A stretch of 64,000 bases of DNA. Origin: Symbiodinium natans (lineage: Eukaryota; Sar; Dinophyceae; Suessiales; Symbiodiniaceae). How positions within the stretch are numbered: position 1 is the stretch's first letter; each line of letters opens with the position of its first letter. This document shows, in pieces, positions 33,357-45,500 of this stretch. The translations under genes and the position numbers were made by a program. The notes under the pieces are model-generated. The model was not told the origin of the DNA. It searched no databases and was given only the letters and a program-made list of their open reading frames with translations. The DNA is taken from the NCBI GenBank assembly GCA_905221605.1, contig CAJNDS010002408.1, positions 122,001-186,000 of the forward strand, given 5' to 3'.

Positions 33357-33361
33357 GATAC

Positions 33362-33735
33362 TTAGGTTGCCGACCGCAACGGCGCACGCGGTGAGACGGG
33401 GCCTTGGTTTCGATGCTCCCGCTGTGGTTTCGCGCGACTTCCGTTGCGTTTCGATGCTGCCGCTGTGGTTTCGCGCGAATTCCGTTGCATTTCGATGCTC
33501 CCACTGTGGTTTCGCGCGAATTCCGGCCTCTCGTGGCCTCTTCAGGCCTCTTCTGGGGTGGCCGCTTAGGTTGCCGACCGCAACGGCGCGCGCGGTGGGA
33601 CGGGGCCTTGGTTCCGACGCTCGCGCTGTGGTTTCGCGCGAATTCCGTTGCGTTTCGATGCTGCCGCTGTGGTTTCGCGCGAATTCCGTTGCATCGAAAG
33701 GTTTCGATACTCCCGCTGTGGTTTTGCGCGTCCTC
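33362..33735. repeat. 41-bp tandem repeats
   Basis: Units begin TTTCGATGCTSCCGCTG and continue GGTTTCGCGCGAATTCCG; a longer block starting TTAGGTTGCCGACCGCAAC occurs twice (33.36 and 33.57 kb). Open frames across it are repeat-derived and not supported as genes. Confidence 0.8.
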
Positions 33736-34265
33736 GCGGACGCCCGATTGCAAGCCGAGCTAAGGCCGCAGCCCTCGCTGACCGCGTGCGCGATTATTCT
33801 TCGCATGCCCCCGCCCCCCCCACGCCCTCGACGCCGTCGCCGCGGCAGGTCATCTACCCTCCCTGCGGCTCCGCCCAGTCGTGCGCGAGGGCAGGGTGGG
33901 ATCATTGCCCTGGGCAGACCTTGACCGCGTTGACCTCCAGGCCGAGCTGCGACGGCCCATCCCCACCCTGCAGGATATTCCACCCTTTCTACGTGCCGGT
34001 TTCCGTCGGGCGCTTGTGTTCGCTCTGCAGGCGATCCGCGACGCTGATGTGGGTGGGGCGGGCAACGCGGTGGTCACACCCCGCCATGCCTGGGTCTGCA
34101 GCTCGCTCTAGAAAAGCATAAGAAGCGTCTCGCTCGTGAGGGACCTGCCGGCTGCCTGGCTGCTGCAGCACCACTAGCTCTGCCACCAGCCGCGACCGCC
34201 GAGTATGCTGCCTCGCGTGACTGCGCCATTACTCGCTGCCTCACCACGCTCGTGGGCCATGTGGA
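33735..34265 (+). mobile_element. LINE fragment D, internally deleted
   Basis: LPWADLDRVDLQAELRRPIP and LQDIPPFLRAGFRRAL resemble an early ORF2 segment of the same LINE group. In a shifted frame, KHKKRLAREGP and LPPAATAEYAASRDCAITRC match the segment seen in fragment A. The reverse-transcriptase region between them is absent, so the copy is deleted and dead. Confidence 0.5.
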
Positions 34266-35006
34266 CGCACCAGTGACGCACCGCTGCCCAGCAATCGGAG
34301 CGAGCGGCGCGCCTGCCATTGCGCTTCGGTGGCTTGGGCTTGCGAGGGATGTGATGGTTGGAGCTTGCTTCTTGACTTGCGCACGTGTTCTTCTTTTCTG
34401 CGCTGGAGGCGCATATGGTGACTTTGGCCACCTTTGAGTTGCAACGTGGACGTGCTATCTGATGACAGCCTTTTGCGGCTCGTGGTTGCGCCGTATGAGA
34501 TGGGCAACATTTGTTCATCCACACATGCTCTACGCTGCGAATATTTGCCAAATTTTGCCAAATGCAGCGAACTTTGCCAGAGGGCTTAAAAAATTTAAGG
34601 CCTGGACATGGTTGCTTTTACCACCTTGACGTGGCTGCTCCATTGTATGTACGTTGTCTTCTTGCTGGTCTGGTCAGCGTCATGTCATGTCATGTCTCTT
34701 GCCAAGTGATGCATTTTACGTGGCTCACTCTGCATATATCATTTGTTATATATGTTCCTCTTTTCTGTAGCTACAGCATTGACCGCACGACATCGCACGT
34801 GAAACGATTGCAAACATTAGACCACCCCACGGGTATCTCGCAAAATTCCGAGAGGAGTGCCCACGAAGTTGTCCCCATGCAGGGCGACGCCGGAACGCTT
34901 GGTGCTCGCGTCGCGACCAACGTCGCCCTGCAGGCCGCAGGATAATGCAGCATATGAAGTCGTGGCCAGCGCAGGTCGCAGTCGATGCGACGATCGTCAC
35001 TGCGAC

Positions 35007-35007
<1 letters not shown>

Positions 35008-35054
<47 letters not shown>
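35008..35054. repeat. CGA trinucleotide tract
   Basis: About 15 uninterrupted GAC/CGA units. Confidence 0.9.
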
Positions 35055-35055
<1 letters not shown>

Positions 35056-36427
35056 CAGCTAACACAACGGACCGGGCTGGGACCGGGCAATCACGAGTGC
35101 GACAAAACGTCAACGATCGACGGTTGCAGCAGTTGCGTCGAAGGAGGCCTTACAAGTGCATGAGCATTGCAGTTAGTGCACCGTGAGCTTGTACAGCGCG
35201 ATGGCAGAAACCTGCAAATCGCATCAACCAGAGCATGACATGCACGGGCGTTTACTACAAACACGATATAAAACGAAAAGCTCCAGGCCTGGCATCATGC
35301 CGGGAGTGCTTCGGAGCACGGTTGTGCTCTTGGGAGTCAATGACACGGGCACGCGCGGCTGCGACAGTATGGGGCAAAAAGCCCGCCGGGCAACATCTGA
35401 CAACAACGTTTTGCGAAACAGCCGCTTAGCATGTTCCATGTTATGGCATGTTCCGACAAACGCGACGTGGCACGCGTGGCCAGGAAACGTACTTTCACGA
35501 CAACAAGAAGTATAGTTCAATGAGCTACAGAAAAAACCCGACCACAAAAGCCGTACAAGCAGCATGCCTACACGTGCATGGACTGGCGGATGCAGCCTGA
35601 TGCCAATGCCGTTGGCATTCCCACTCCACGTTCAACACATGGGAATTTGAAAGTGCATCGTCGATTGACACAGTGGTTTGCACTACTATGCACTACTCAC
35701 ACTACTGTTCGACACGAGAAACCAGCAGCACGAGTCCTCAAGCAACCGTCGAGCGGTCGGTATATAACTACCAACTGAAACAAATGTACAATTCGCAACG
35801 TTCAGCGAAGAAACATTTGATGATTTTGATGCAAGCCCATCCTGGCAATGCTGGGCATAACTTCGCGCCAAACATGCGAGGGGCGCAGCGTTGCGACAAC
35901 CGCAGTGGCACATACATCATTACAAGCAGCGAACACATACCTGAAACGCAAGCAGGTGTGGAGACGCGCTGACACTGCGAGGCCGCACAGAAGTTGCCTC
36001 CGTGGCTGATTTAAACGGCCATGAATGCTTAACAGATCTTAACAGCACTTGCTGCCTTTGAGCCTGGCGTTGCACTGATTGCCCAACCAACTGAGACGAA
36101 GTGGTCAACTCGGGGGCGACAACAGAAGCTGCAACAGCTGAGGTGCCCACAGCTAGAACTAAAGGATGTGGAGGCTGGGCAGGTCAGGGACCATGATCAG
36201 ATGGAGGCGACAACGGGGCACGAGGACAATTTGCAACATTTGTGTCAATGAGTTGCGTGGGCAATGTGGGCATGGGTGCACACGGGCTGTCAGACCCCGA
36301 GCCTAAAACCTGAATGTCGGAACAGGGAAAGAGACATGGAACTCGGTACCTGGTTGCCGTTGATCGACGGCAGGATTCAAGGTTACATGCGTCCAAGGGG
36401 TAGCAGCAATTGTCGGGTTGCCTGCTC

Positions 36428-36483
36428 GACGGAGACAGAGACAGAGACAGACAGAGAGACGAAGAGAGAGAGAGAGAGAGAGA
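36428..36483. repeat. AG/ACAG microsatellite
   Basis: GAGACAGAGACAG units passing into (AG)n. Confidence 0.85.
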
Positions 36484-39349
36484 CAACTTAAATGAAGCAA
36501 AAAACTAACATAATCAGAACGAAAGAGAAACGTAGAGAAACACTGATCATCACTGACAAGACACTTACTTGACGTCAGATCTCGTGTCATACACCTCTTC
36601 TCGCTTGTTCGCCGTGTACGTGGCGCGTGCCCCTAGGCAGGCCTTTTTTGGTCTGTATAGTCGCGAAATGCATCGTCCGGAACGACCTGGCCCTCTGATC
36701 CCAGCGCTTCTTTCGCAACGGGAGACTCACGTTAGCGCATGGTGGCCGAAGCAATATCGACTGCCCCGCGACACCCATATGGGTGGCCCGCAGGTGCTCC
36801 TGTGCAAAGGCGTGGTCCGCTCACAGAAATTAACTTTAGCCGGCCCACGTGTTCCCGAGAGGCTTCTCTCATAGGGCGTTCGACAGAAAGGGGTCTCGAC
36901 GAAAGAAGGCCCCTTCGACGTTTGGCATGATAGTTTTCAACAATTTTCAATCATGTCAAACGAGGCCATGACGCGTGCTGCGGCCTTGCAGCCACGCATG
37001 GCGGCTTATCAGCGAATTTGTTCGTACCAAAGCTGGAGCCATTGGCCGGACTGCCTGATGTGGCAACATCCCACAAGTTTTCCCGGGCTTTGTGGCAAGC
37101 GGCTGGCTGGCGCAAGCGCAGCACCATGCTTGATGCGGTGATATGGTCAGGACGGGCACCAGAAGAGGGTTAGGTGACCGGCTTGGCACGCTCTACATAG
37201 CCCGGATGCTCAACATCCTCGCCTCGGGTTTCCCAACTTGGTGTGCTGTCCTTGATTAGTGGTGTCGCCCCGTTGTAGATCACTCGTCCGTCGTCGAGTG
37301 CGACCCGGGTATACCCGGCCCGTGCACGGCCACATGCACTTGCCCTGTGCTTGCCTTGCCCATCCTTGCCAGAGTCATCCGCCCAGCAGGCACAAGTCAT
37401 CCACAGGTCTTTTTGGAACCGATTGTCCTCGTCAGCCTTTTGCCCGGAGGTGTGCATTAAACTCAGATGAGTCTGCCAAGAACTGGCAGATACTGGCAGC
37501 AAATGGTTGCCCCGCATGTGCATAATTTAGTACTTTGGTCTGATACGGTATGATGCTCTTAGCATGTTGCCGGGAGGAATTGCTGCATCGGTGAAACTGC
37601 TTATTGCAGACTCAGCGCACATATGGCGGGTCATTGAGTGCCCAGTCGATATTCTTCTCGTACCTTGCGCGCGAAGACGAGGGGGAGCGGGAGGGTGAGT
37701 TTTGGGGAGTCATGGCAGTCTGGCAATGCTTGGCAGTACATTCCATCGCACCGGACTGAAACATCAATGCTTCTGGCTGTGTGGAGCCGACACCGAACTA
37801 ACTTCCAAATCCTCCAAACAAGGCTGGGACAGGAACCCTAAAAAGCAAATGCCAACGAAGGGATGTTTGAAGTGATTTCAAGAGTGTGCTGCTCAGTCAT
37901 GTAGCCGTGTTTGGTGAGTTGTTGGCTTAGGGAATCCTGCTCCAGACATGATCGTGGTACATGGGCTTAAACTAGGGGACAGATCTTCGGTGCTACAGCA
38001 TGACATAGCATACTCAACCGTTCATGTGAAACGGACTCAACCTTGCGCCTCATGCTGGGTTGGTGCCCTTGACGCACTTGTGCTTCTAACGAAAACTTCA
38101 AAATGAAAACTCTCAGAATGGCCGTGATCAACTCCTAAGGTCCGAAGGGGGTTGGTGACCCAGTAGCAGCGGCGCACTCATCAATGCGAGCGCACCACGA
38201 AAAATCGGTTGCGAAGCCGCGGCCTGCTTGCATCTCAATACAACGAATCATAACACATAACTTCATCTTTCCGAGTGTGTTGCGCTGCATTGCTTCGAAC
38301 TCGTCTGGCTTGTGAAAATACCTTAGTTGATTTGAGGCATCTAGAAGCCTGTTCAGAAGAACTGGGCCGACGACAGCTTAACAGATATTGATTTGAACAC
38401 GCGGCAAGGGATCATGACAACCACTATCAACCACTGCTCCTGTGGAAGAAACGATAGGACGACAGGAAGGAGATGGAAAAAGGGGGTCGGGACTGGCGAG
38501 ATACAAGGCGCAGAGGTAGTGTGCCCAGCGTTGGGTGCACATTCAAAATTGCGTTCGCTTGTGCCGCTGGAAGTAACTACGGTTGTACGCACGAAGCAGG
38601 GGAACGACAAAGTCCATGCCATGAATCATATTTAATCATAAATAATCATATATAAATAGCAAACCGTAATCGGGCAGCGACGCACACGCCAAAACAGAAA
38701 AGGGGGAGGCCAAAACCCAGTTTGACACGAACCGTCACGAAATCTGCAGAGTAGTCCACCGTTGGCTTCGATTTCCAGATGACCTTCATGAAACGAAATC
38801 CGAAACGGAACCATTCATGTCCATTCAGCACGTCCCCTTTCAATCCGGATTTGCTGCCTTCTGCAACAAGCATCAAAGAGCCCCGTCGAGATTGATTCTT
38901 TTGAGCTTTTGCAAGATACTGCAAGATGCCATCTAGAATGAACACGAATGAGCGCCGAGGCCGCAGTGGGAAGCTGTGGCATCGACTCGACTAAAGAAGG
39001 CGGAGCAAAGGAAAAACATGCACGGGATTGAGTTGGATGGTCAGCCGTGCCTAGGGCCGCTTACTCGGAGATCTTCAGGCCAAGTCCACAGGTCGTAAGA
39101 GTCAAGCAGGGGCTACTGCTGGGATGCTACTGCTGCTTGCCGCGCCAGCACTTCCATGGAAGAACAGTCTACAGATGTCTACAGCCCTAGTGAGGGCTGG
39201 CGCATGCTGGCGATGGAAAACAGGAAGGTCGCGCAATTCTGATGGGGCAAGAAAAACAGACACTTGTTCCATGATACTTCCATGATGCTTCACACTGAAC
39301 ATGGGTCTCGGATCAGCGTAACAGGGCAACGATGCAGGCAAAGGCACGC

Positions 39350-42300
39350 ATCGCAAGCTTTGTACACAACTTCTTTGAATTTGTCGAAGGCCAAGGGTAA
39401 TATGCCGAACCTGGGTTCAACAATGTTTTGCATGTTGTTGGTTGCGCTGAAGTCTACACTGAGCTCACCCGGTAGCTTCTTCTGGAGGAGCAACAACTAC
39501 GGAGTCCTGCGAATCATTCGCAAAACTGCCGCACGCACCCCCCACCCCTCCACCTCAAAACCCAAGCAGTCCTTCAAGCCGCCACACAGCGTGACAATGG
39601 GAATGGTCCCATACCGCTGGGCGCACATCTGACAGATTGCTGGAGATTGGACATCACATCTTCCCAAACTGTTCACATGTTGTTTTGGACCACATCCGCC
39701 ATCTGGGTTTCGGAGGTGAAAATGATTACGAGGGGTAAGCGATCCCCACCGCATGAGCTCAAATGTCGGAAAAGAGGAACCCCAAACAGGGCAGCTTCAC
39801 CACAGGGGTGAGACTTGGGCAAAGGGACTAGCGGTCGCCAAGGAACCACCAATCGGTGGGTCACGGAGGCTCACCAGGTAATCAAGCGTCACGTCAAGGC
39901 CGTCACGGGTCACAGGGGGGGTTCACCAATGCGTCAGGAGGTTCATGCAGACTCGTTCGATCGTCATGGGGTGTCATGGGTGGAATCGTTGTCACGGGTG
40001 GTGGGGGGGTGAACCTCAAGGACTTCCTGGCAAACCACGGAAAAACTAATTAAACCGCAAACCTCCGTGACCCCGACCCCAGGACCAGGACATTCTGACT
40101 CATCTGACCGCTTGGCGTATCCCTTCCTGTTGTGGCAACAAGCTGCTTGACGCCGTGACTTTTCTGCTGAGCCCGCAGTGTTGTGCTTGACGATTGGCTT
40201 GACCCGCCCTGGTGACCCCACCCCGATGAAGCCCCCCCTGCCTGTATCATTCATTGTGGGGGCTACGGGGCGTACAGGCCTTGGCACGAGCTTCAGGGGT
40301 GGAGGGGTGGGGGGCACTCGTCAAAAACGGCTGCGCATGGTGCTTGGTCTCAGTTGGCTTGGACGCTGCTCACGCATTTTGACAATGAATTGCAATGCCT
40401 GCGAAGTCGGCGGCATGAGCCGGAGGCTTTTAAGTCACTGTGCTGGGTTCTTGTTTTGTTTTGGCGGGGGCGCCAAACTGTTCTGCGGCCTTCTGTTCCA
40501 TGTGCCAGCTAATCAGCTGTACACACTTGAACACGCAAGTGGGTTTCGAGGCAATAGCCTTCAAAGCTGCCAAGGACTGGCGGCCCTGAGGGCCTGTGCA
40601 ATGGGAGCGGCCCCAATCTTCTGCACCGCTTGTTTTGCAGTTTCGGCCCTGTATACGTACATCCGATCGTTGAAACAAACAGCTCGGTCTTTGAAGCCCT
40701 GCAAAATCAAAGTGTAGGTTGCGGGGGCCTGGCCCCTGCCGGGCACTGGAATTGTTTCGCCGTGTGTTCTTCGGGTACCGTGGACGTCCGCGGCGGATGG
40801 AAGCCATGGCTGCCCATATCCTCCATTTTCGCTTCGTTGGCATCCTGCAACGTCCACACCGAGCGTCAGGTCGCGCACGCTACTTCTGATCTCATGCGCC
40901 GCTGCAAATTTTCGCACGATTGCTTTGTAAGTTTCTATAAGAAAACAATGACGTTGTGCGACCCTGAACTTGTTTGCGAGCGACGGGTAAACTGCATCTT
41001 TCTGGCTTCAGCTTCTCTGATATCCTCAACAATGGCCAACAACGGCGAATCAGTGCACCCAACCTGCAAAGTTTGCTGAATAACTACCTGCATGCTGAAT
41101 ATCTCGTGCCCTAACCTGGAAAACTTTATTTCGGCCCATTTCGGGAGCGGTTCCGCAACTGCTCTCAGAGTAACCTGGCAAGTGCTGGGCGTGCAGGATT
41201 CACTTAAGACTTACACAAACCCCGCCTGAGGCAATCCACATGGCTCATACCTCCACACAGCTGGGATTGCGCTCAAGCGCGTTTGAGGTTGGCAAATCTG
41301 GCAATGTCGCGGTCGAGACAGCCGCGTCTAGCCTTGATGGCATCAAGAGGAAATCACTGCCGGCGTACCTGCATTGAACGATGGGAACGATCAAGAACAG
41401 CACGTACTCCATACATCGGCAGCGTGAGGCGAAACCCAGAGCCCCGGAGCACAGGAGGTGCTCTACGACCGGATCGAAGCTAATCCTGTCCAACGTTGTT
41501 CTGGGAATGCATCGAAAACAGGTGGCAATAAATATTTCGCGATGGCTTTTACACCTCGTCGCTTCATTATTCTCCCGCTGCACGTGGACCCTTAGAACCC
41601 TTCGAAGATGCTACACCCAAGCATGTGACATGTGTCACTCCTCGTTCCACAGACTGCTTACCCCCCCCCCCCCAACAAAGTGTGCGTTTGCATGCAACAA
41701 CCGTCATCAAAAGAGAAGAGTTCTAGGGAAATGCAACCACAGGTCTGAGCAGACAGTGTCAAAGCAACTCGTCGGCGAGGAACCACTACGGCTGCTGCAT
41801 CTGCCTCGGCCCTGAACTCCTCCCAAAGCCGGTCGGCTCTCGTCTGTGCCATCAGCCCTATTCAAAACTTCCTTCACAAGATTGCCCCGGGGAGGAGGGG
41901 GTGCCAAACAACACTACACACTATCTGCTTGTACTATCATTCAGCTAGCTCTTACATGCCAAAGTGACCCGGAGAATCGACCAGGATAACGACGTGACGC
42001 TTCCTCCAGGCCTGTCAAGCTGGCGATTTGGCTGCGCTCGAGTACTAGAAGCTTCTGACTCGAGCAACTGCTAAACAATTCAAGATACAGCAGGGATGGC
42101 TTGTAAAACAACACCACGGCACGTTGAACACCACACGAACGTGCACAAGTAACCTCTGACGTACACTTCGTCGCCATTGCCCATCATCAGAACCTGCTCC
42201 GATGCATGCTTTGATGGCACATTTGCAAAAATCTGTCTTAACCTGGTCTCAACCTACCTCGCCTGAATGTGGCCGGTGACGTTGTTTCCCGTGTCCTGCA

Positions 42301-42592
42301 TCATCCAGTCGGTTGCCTGTCCGAGAGCTTCCGCAAGCTCGGTTCTCAAGCGGATAAACTTATTTCGCCTTGATCTAGTTGCAGAGCTAGCGTACTCATT
42401 GCTGTCGCTTCACCTCGAGGATGAGGTCGACCCCCTTCTGCTCGGTCAGCCGGCCGACGAAGGAGACCTTTGCAAAGATTGCAAAGCAGAAGGTGAGGTG
42501 CGTACAGAGATGTACAAAGATTTGCAGCCTCTCCGCACAAACAAGCTGCCAACTAGCACTACACTCTCGTCCGGCCGCAAGCCCACGTGATC
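39350..42592 (-). CDS. GT5 gene, exons 20-28
   Basis: Exons: 42,563-42,592 (DHVGLRPDES); 42,414-42,467 (VSFVGRLTEQKGVDLILE); 42,263-42,316 (ATDWMMQDTGNNVTGHIQ); 41,960-42,054 (LLVLERSQ, GLEEASRRYPGRFSGSL); 41,453-41,485 (ISFDPVVEHL); 41,333-41,368 (YAGSDFLLMPS); 41,226-41,250 (YEPCGLPQ, catalytic-loop E-x-CGL motif); about 39,539-39,628 (MCAQRYGTIPIVTLCGGLK); 39,350-39,410 (FGILPLAFDKFKEVVYKACD). A 1.6-kb intron separates exons 26 and 27. The 27/28 junction is one base out of phase as read; a six-G run at the donor may be miscounted. Confidence 0.8.
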
Positions 42593-45500
42593 CTGACGTA
42601 GGATATGAAAGGCATGAACAACGAAAGCAATGGATGAGAATCTGCAGCGAAAACAGGTGAACCGGTGTCGACTCTGTTGGTCCTGAAGCTGCCTCTTGCA
42701 TGCAGCCTAGAGGCGAAATGAATGGCACAACGAACAGGAATGGAACTTGCTACGACGAACAATGGTCGTGCAAAACATACGGACTCGAGGACTCGAGCCT
42801 TGCCATCTACTATAGATCCCAAGTCGTACTGCATGACCAAGTGCGGATCTGACCTGGCACGGCGCCGCGCCAAGTGCAAGGTCTACTTCGAGAAGGTTAG
42901 CCAGCTGAACCGCGGATTCCACGTGACGACATCTATCCCATTCAAGATGCCACTAAGGAAAAACCTGAGCACAGTTCGCACTTTGCATACTCTTTGCATT
43001 CATGCTAACATAGAATAATGCTGACTTGGCTTCTGCCAGTTCTGGGCACCCCACTCTTTCTGCTTGACCAGCTCGTCAAGTCGAAACCCACCTGAACCCA
43101 ATAATACCCAATAGGAGGTTGACATAGGTTGACTGCAAACTTTGCCTTGCAATGATTGGCGACTTGGTGAAACTTGCTGAAGTCCCTCCAAGCCGCAGTG
43201 CAAAATAGGCAAACACAGCGCCGGAGTTCAAAGCTCAGATGGGTTCAGCTGCCCACGCGGACTTCCTTCCTCCCCGCCCTCTTCCCTTCTTTTCTGTTCG
43301 TGAGCAATTACTGATCGACACTTGTTCGCAAGGCTAAACACGGACTGAGTATCTGTCTCGAGCAGCACAATGTGTTGCTACGATCCTACCACTTCCCGCC
43401 CTGTGGCAATGTTGAGCCTTACAGCTTCATCTTTGATCACCTCAATTGGACCTTCATCATCCTTGGTCCTTACACGTTCGGTCTTCCAGCACAGGATTCC
43501 TTGTTGCTCTGCTCCGAATCAAGTTTGCTCAGTTGAAAGCAGCCGCCAGGTAAACGTTACGCAAGAATATCTAAGGCATCTAATGTGATCCAGAGCATGA
43601 CAGTGCATGTGCAGACCGGCCTTCAGGCGTCTTCATCTCGGACGCATAGCCTTCAAGAATGCATTGTTGCAATTTGTTGAATTTTCTATGTTATCAATCG
43701 GAACAGTTCAGCAAATTACAAGCTCCGCCTGCCTTCCGAGACGGTCAACAATCTGTCACAAGTCAGAACCGCACCCTGGCATTCGCAACTTTCATGCAGC
43801 ACTGAAATGAATAATCGAAGTCACGTACTAATTACCACCCCATGTCTTGGACCGAGTGTTGAGGCTTCAGGGCCAAAGCTAAGCAGCCTTTGTCAAATTC
43901 CAAACGTTGCCATCATCACCATCGTATGACCTGCCCGATGAGGAAGTATGAGCAACGCAATAGCAACGCCATCGCGTTGCGAAAGATTGCGTCGCGCTGG
44001 CACTCTCCGAATGGACAAGCAAAATGTGAGAAAACAGCTGCAACAAGATCCCTAGACACACAAGCGGAAAACCCTGGTGAGTATGCATCACAACCCATCT
44101 TTGTGTGTGGGAACTCAGTACTCAGCACTTGGTTTTCTCAGAAGTGAGCATGCAAAACCCGACCCAGACATAACGCGCGGTGCGAGGTCCAAGGTCGCAG
44201 CATAGGCGAAGAGCGAAGCTAAGTTCCCCCAAGCGCGCGCGCAATACAGTAGGGCGGCCTTTCCCATGGTGGATATTGGTAGATCATGTGCTCGTAAGCG
44301 CCAGTGTCATTCAAACCTTGCGACTGCACATTTGCAGCTGACCAAGCGGTACTAGTATGTGTATAAAGCAGAGACAGGAGACATGCCGATCCTGCACATG
44401 GCAAGACATGCTGCCGTTGAAGGATGCGAAGGTTTTTGCGCAGCTGCCACAAACTCGCCGAAGCCCATGTTCAATGTTGGCACTTGGGCTATTGCCAAAG
44501 TCATAAATGTCCACGTTCTTCATGATAATGGGCAAGGTGCCCTGTCACACCAGAGCTTGGCGAAAGAAGTGGTAGCTGTGATGCGGCACGGATATTGGAA
44601 TGACCAAACAGCAGCTCCCAGCTTTTGCCAGCTCAAGGTCATCAGGCATGGATAATTGCAGTTAATTGCAGCAGGCAACACCCTTGGGTTTGGTTCCAAC
44701 TTGTTGCACGGGTAGATCCCCTGCCGGACAAGGAAGCAGCGTGAAGAGTTACTTGGTGCCAGCATACTGACTGCCACAAAGCCCAAAAGCCCAGTCGTAC
44801 AAAGTTAGCAGGGCTTGACTAGCAGTGCACGCCGGAAATGGGTGAGCCAGGGAAGGCGTAAGCTCAACATGTTGATGATTGTTAATGTATCTGAAACCCC
44901 GCCACGCTAACATCTCTGGAGATCTCTCAGGGGCAGCCACGCTGCCTGGTAACCAAAGTTGTGCACAATGAAAATACAGCGAGATTGGTCGAACCTCCAG
45001 ACCACGCATACGCACTCTCGTTGCTCGTCTTCGTGACTTGAATACTCCTTCTTGAAACAAACCAAATCGAGAAGTGGCTGCGCCTGTGCTCCGGTCGAAA
45101 CCGATGTGTCAGATAAACCTTAATAAGGCTTTGAGAGCACGACACACGCATCAATCAATCTTGCTTACTTAGCCGCTGGGACATCAGGATGTGGCTGGAA
45201 GCAGCGCGCTTTGCCAGTCATTTGCAATGAACATTACCTTACGGGGCACCACTCACCAGCACAATTTCACTAGAAAATGCTGACACAAGGAACAGCACAG
45301 GATTTCATCGGAGCACTCGCTCACCATAAGCTGCACCGCCGGGTGCAACGCAGCACGGAGCCTCTTCACTTCGGCCGAGGTTTTCCAGGACCGGGATTTC
45401 GAGGGTGAGATTAATTAGGTTCAATACATGAAGGCAGGCCTCTAATGCTGCGAGTGTGAAGAGCGCGAAGCGAAACAAATTGTCAGCATACCTCGTGTAG

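Larger units (their letters stand above)
34266..39349. other. Gene-sparse interval
   Basis: No supported gene. It may hold the 3'-terminal exons and UTR of the GT5 gene, which I could not place. Simple repeats: CGA/GAC tract (35,008-35,054) and AG-rich tract (36,428-36,483). A coding-like minus frame lies at 37.19-37.33 kb (YTRVALDDGRVIYNG, GEDVEHPGYVERAKP), and another at 38.70-38.94 kb; neither matches a family I know. Confidence 0.4.

Noticed and set aside
41760-41860. Minus-strand segment RADRLWEEFRAEADAA as a GT5 exon
   Set aside because: Exons 23 and 24 join in phase directly and give the expected ...GSL / SFDPVVEHL order.
42722-43018. Plus-strand frame with a coding look (PKSYCMTKCGSDLARRRAKC)
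   Set aside because: The minus strand here carries GILNGIDVVTWNP and SDPHLVMQYDLG exons that fit GT5 in sequence and phase, so the plus reading is a shadow.
43397-43510. Minus-strand open stretch (DDEGPIEVIKDEAVRL)
   Set aside because: Coding-like, but exons 15 and 16 of the GT5 gene join in phase without it and it matches no GT5 segment.
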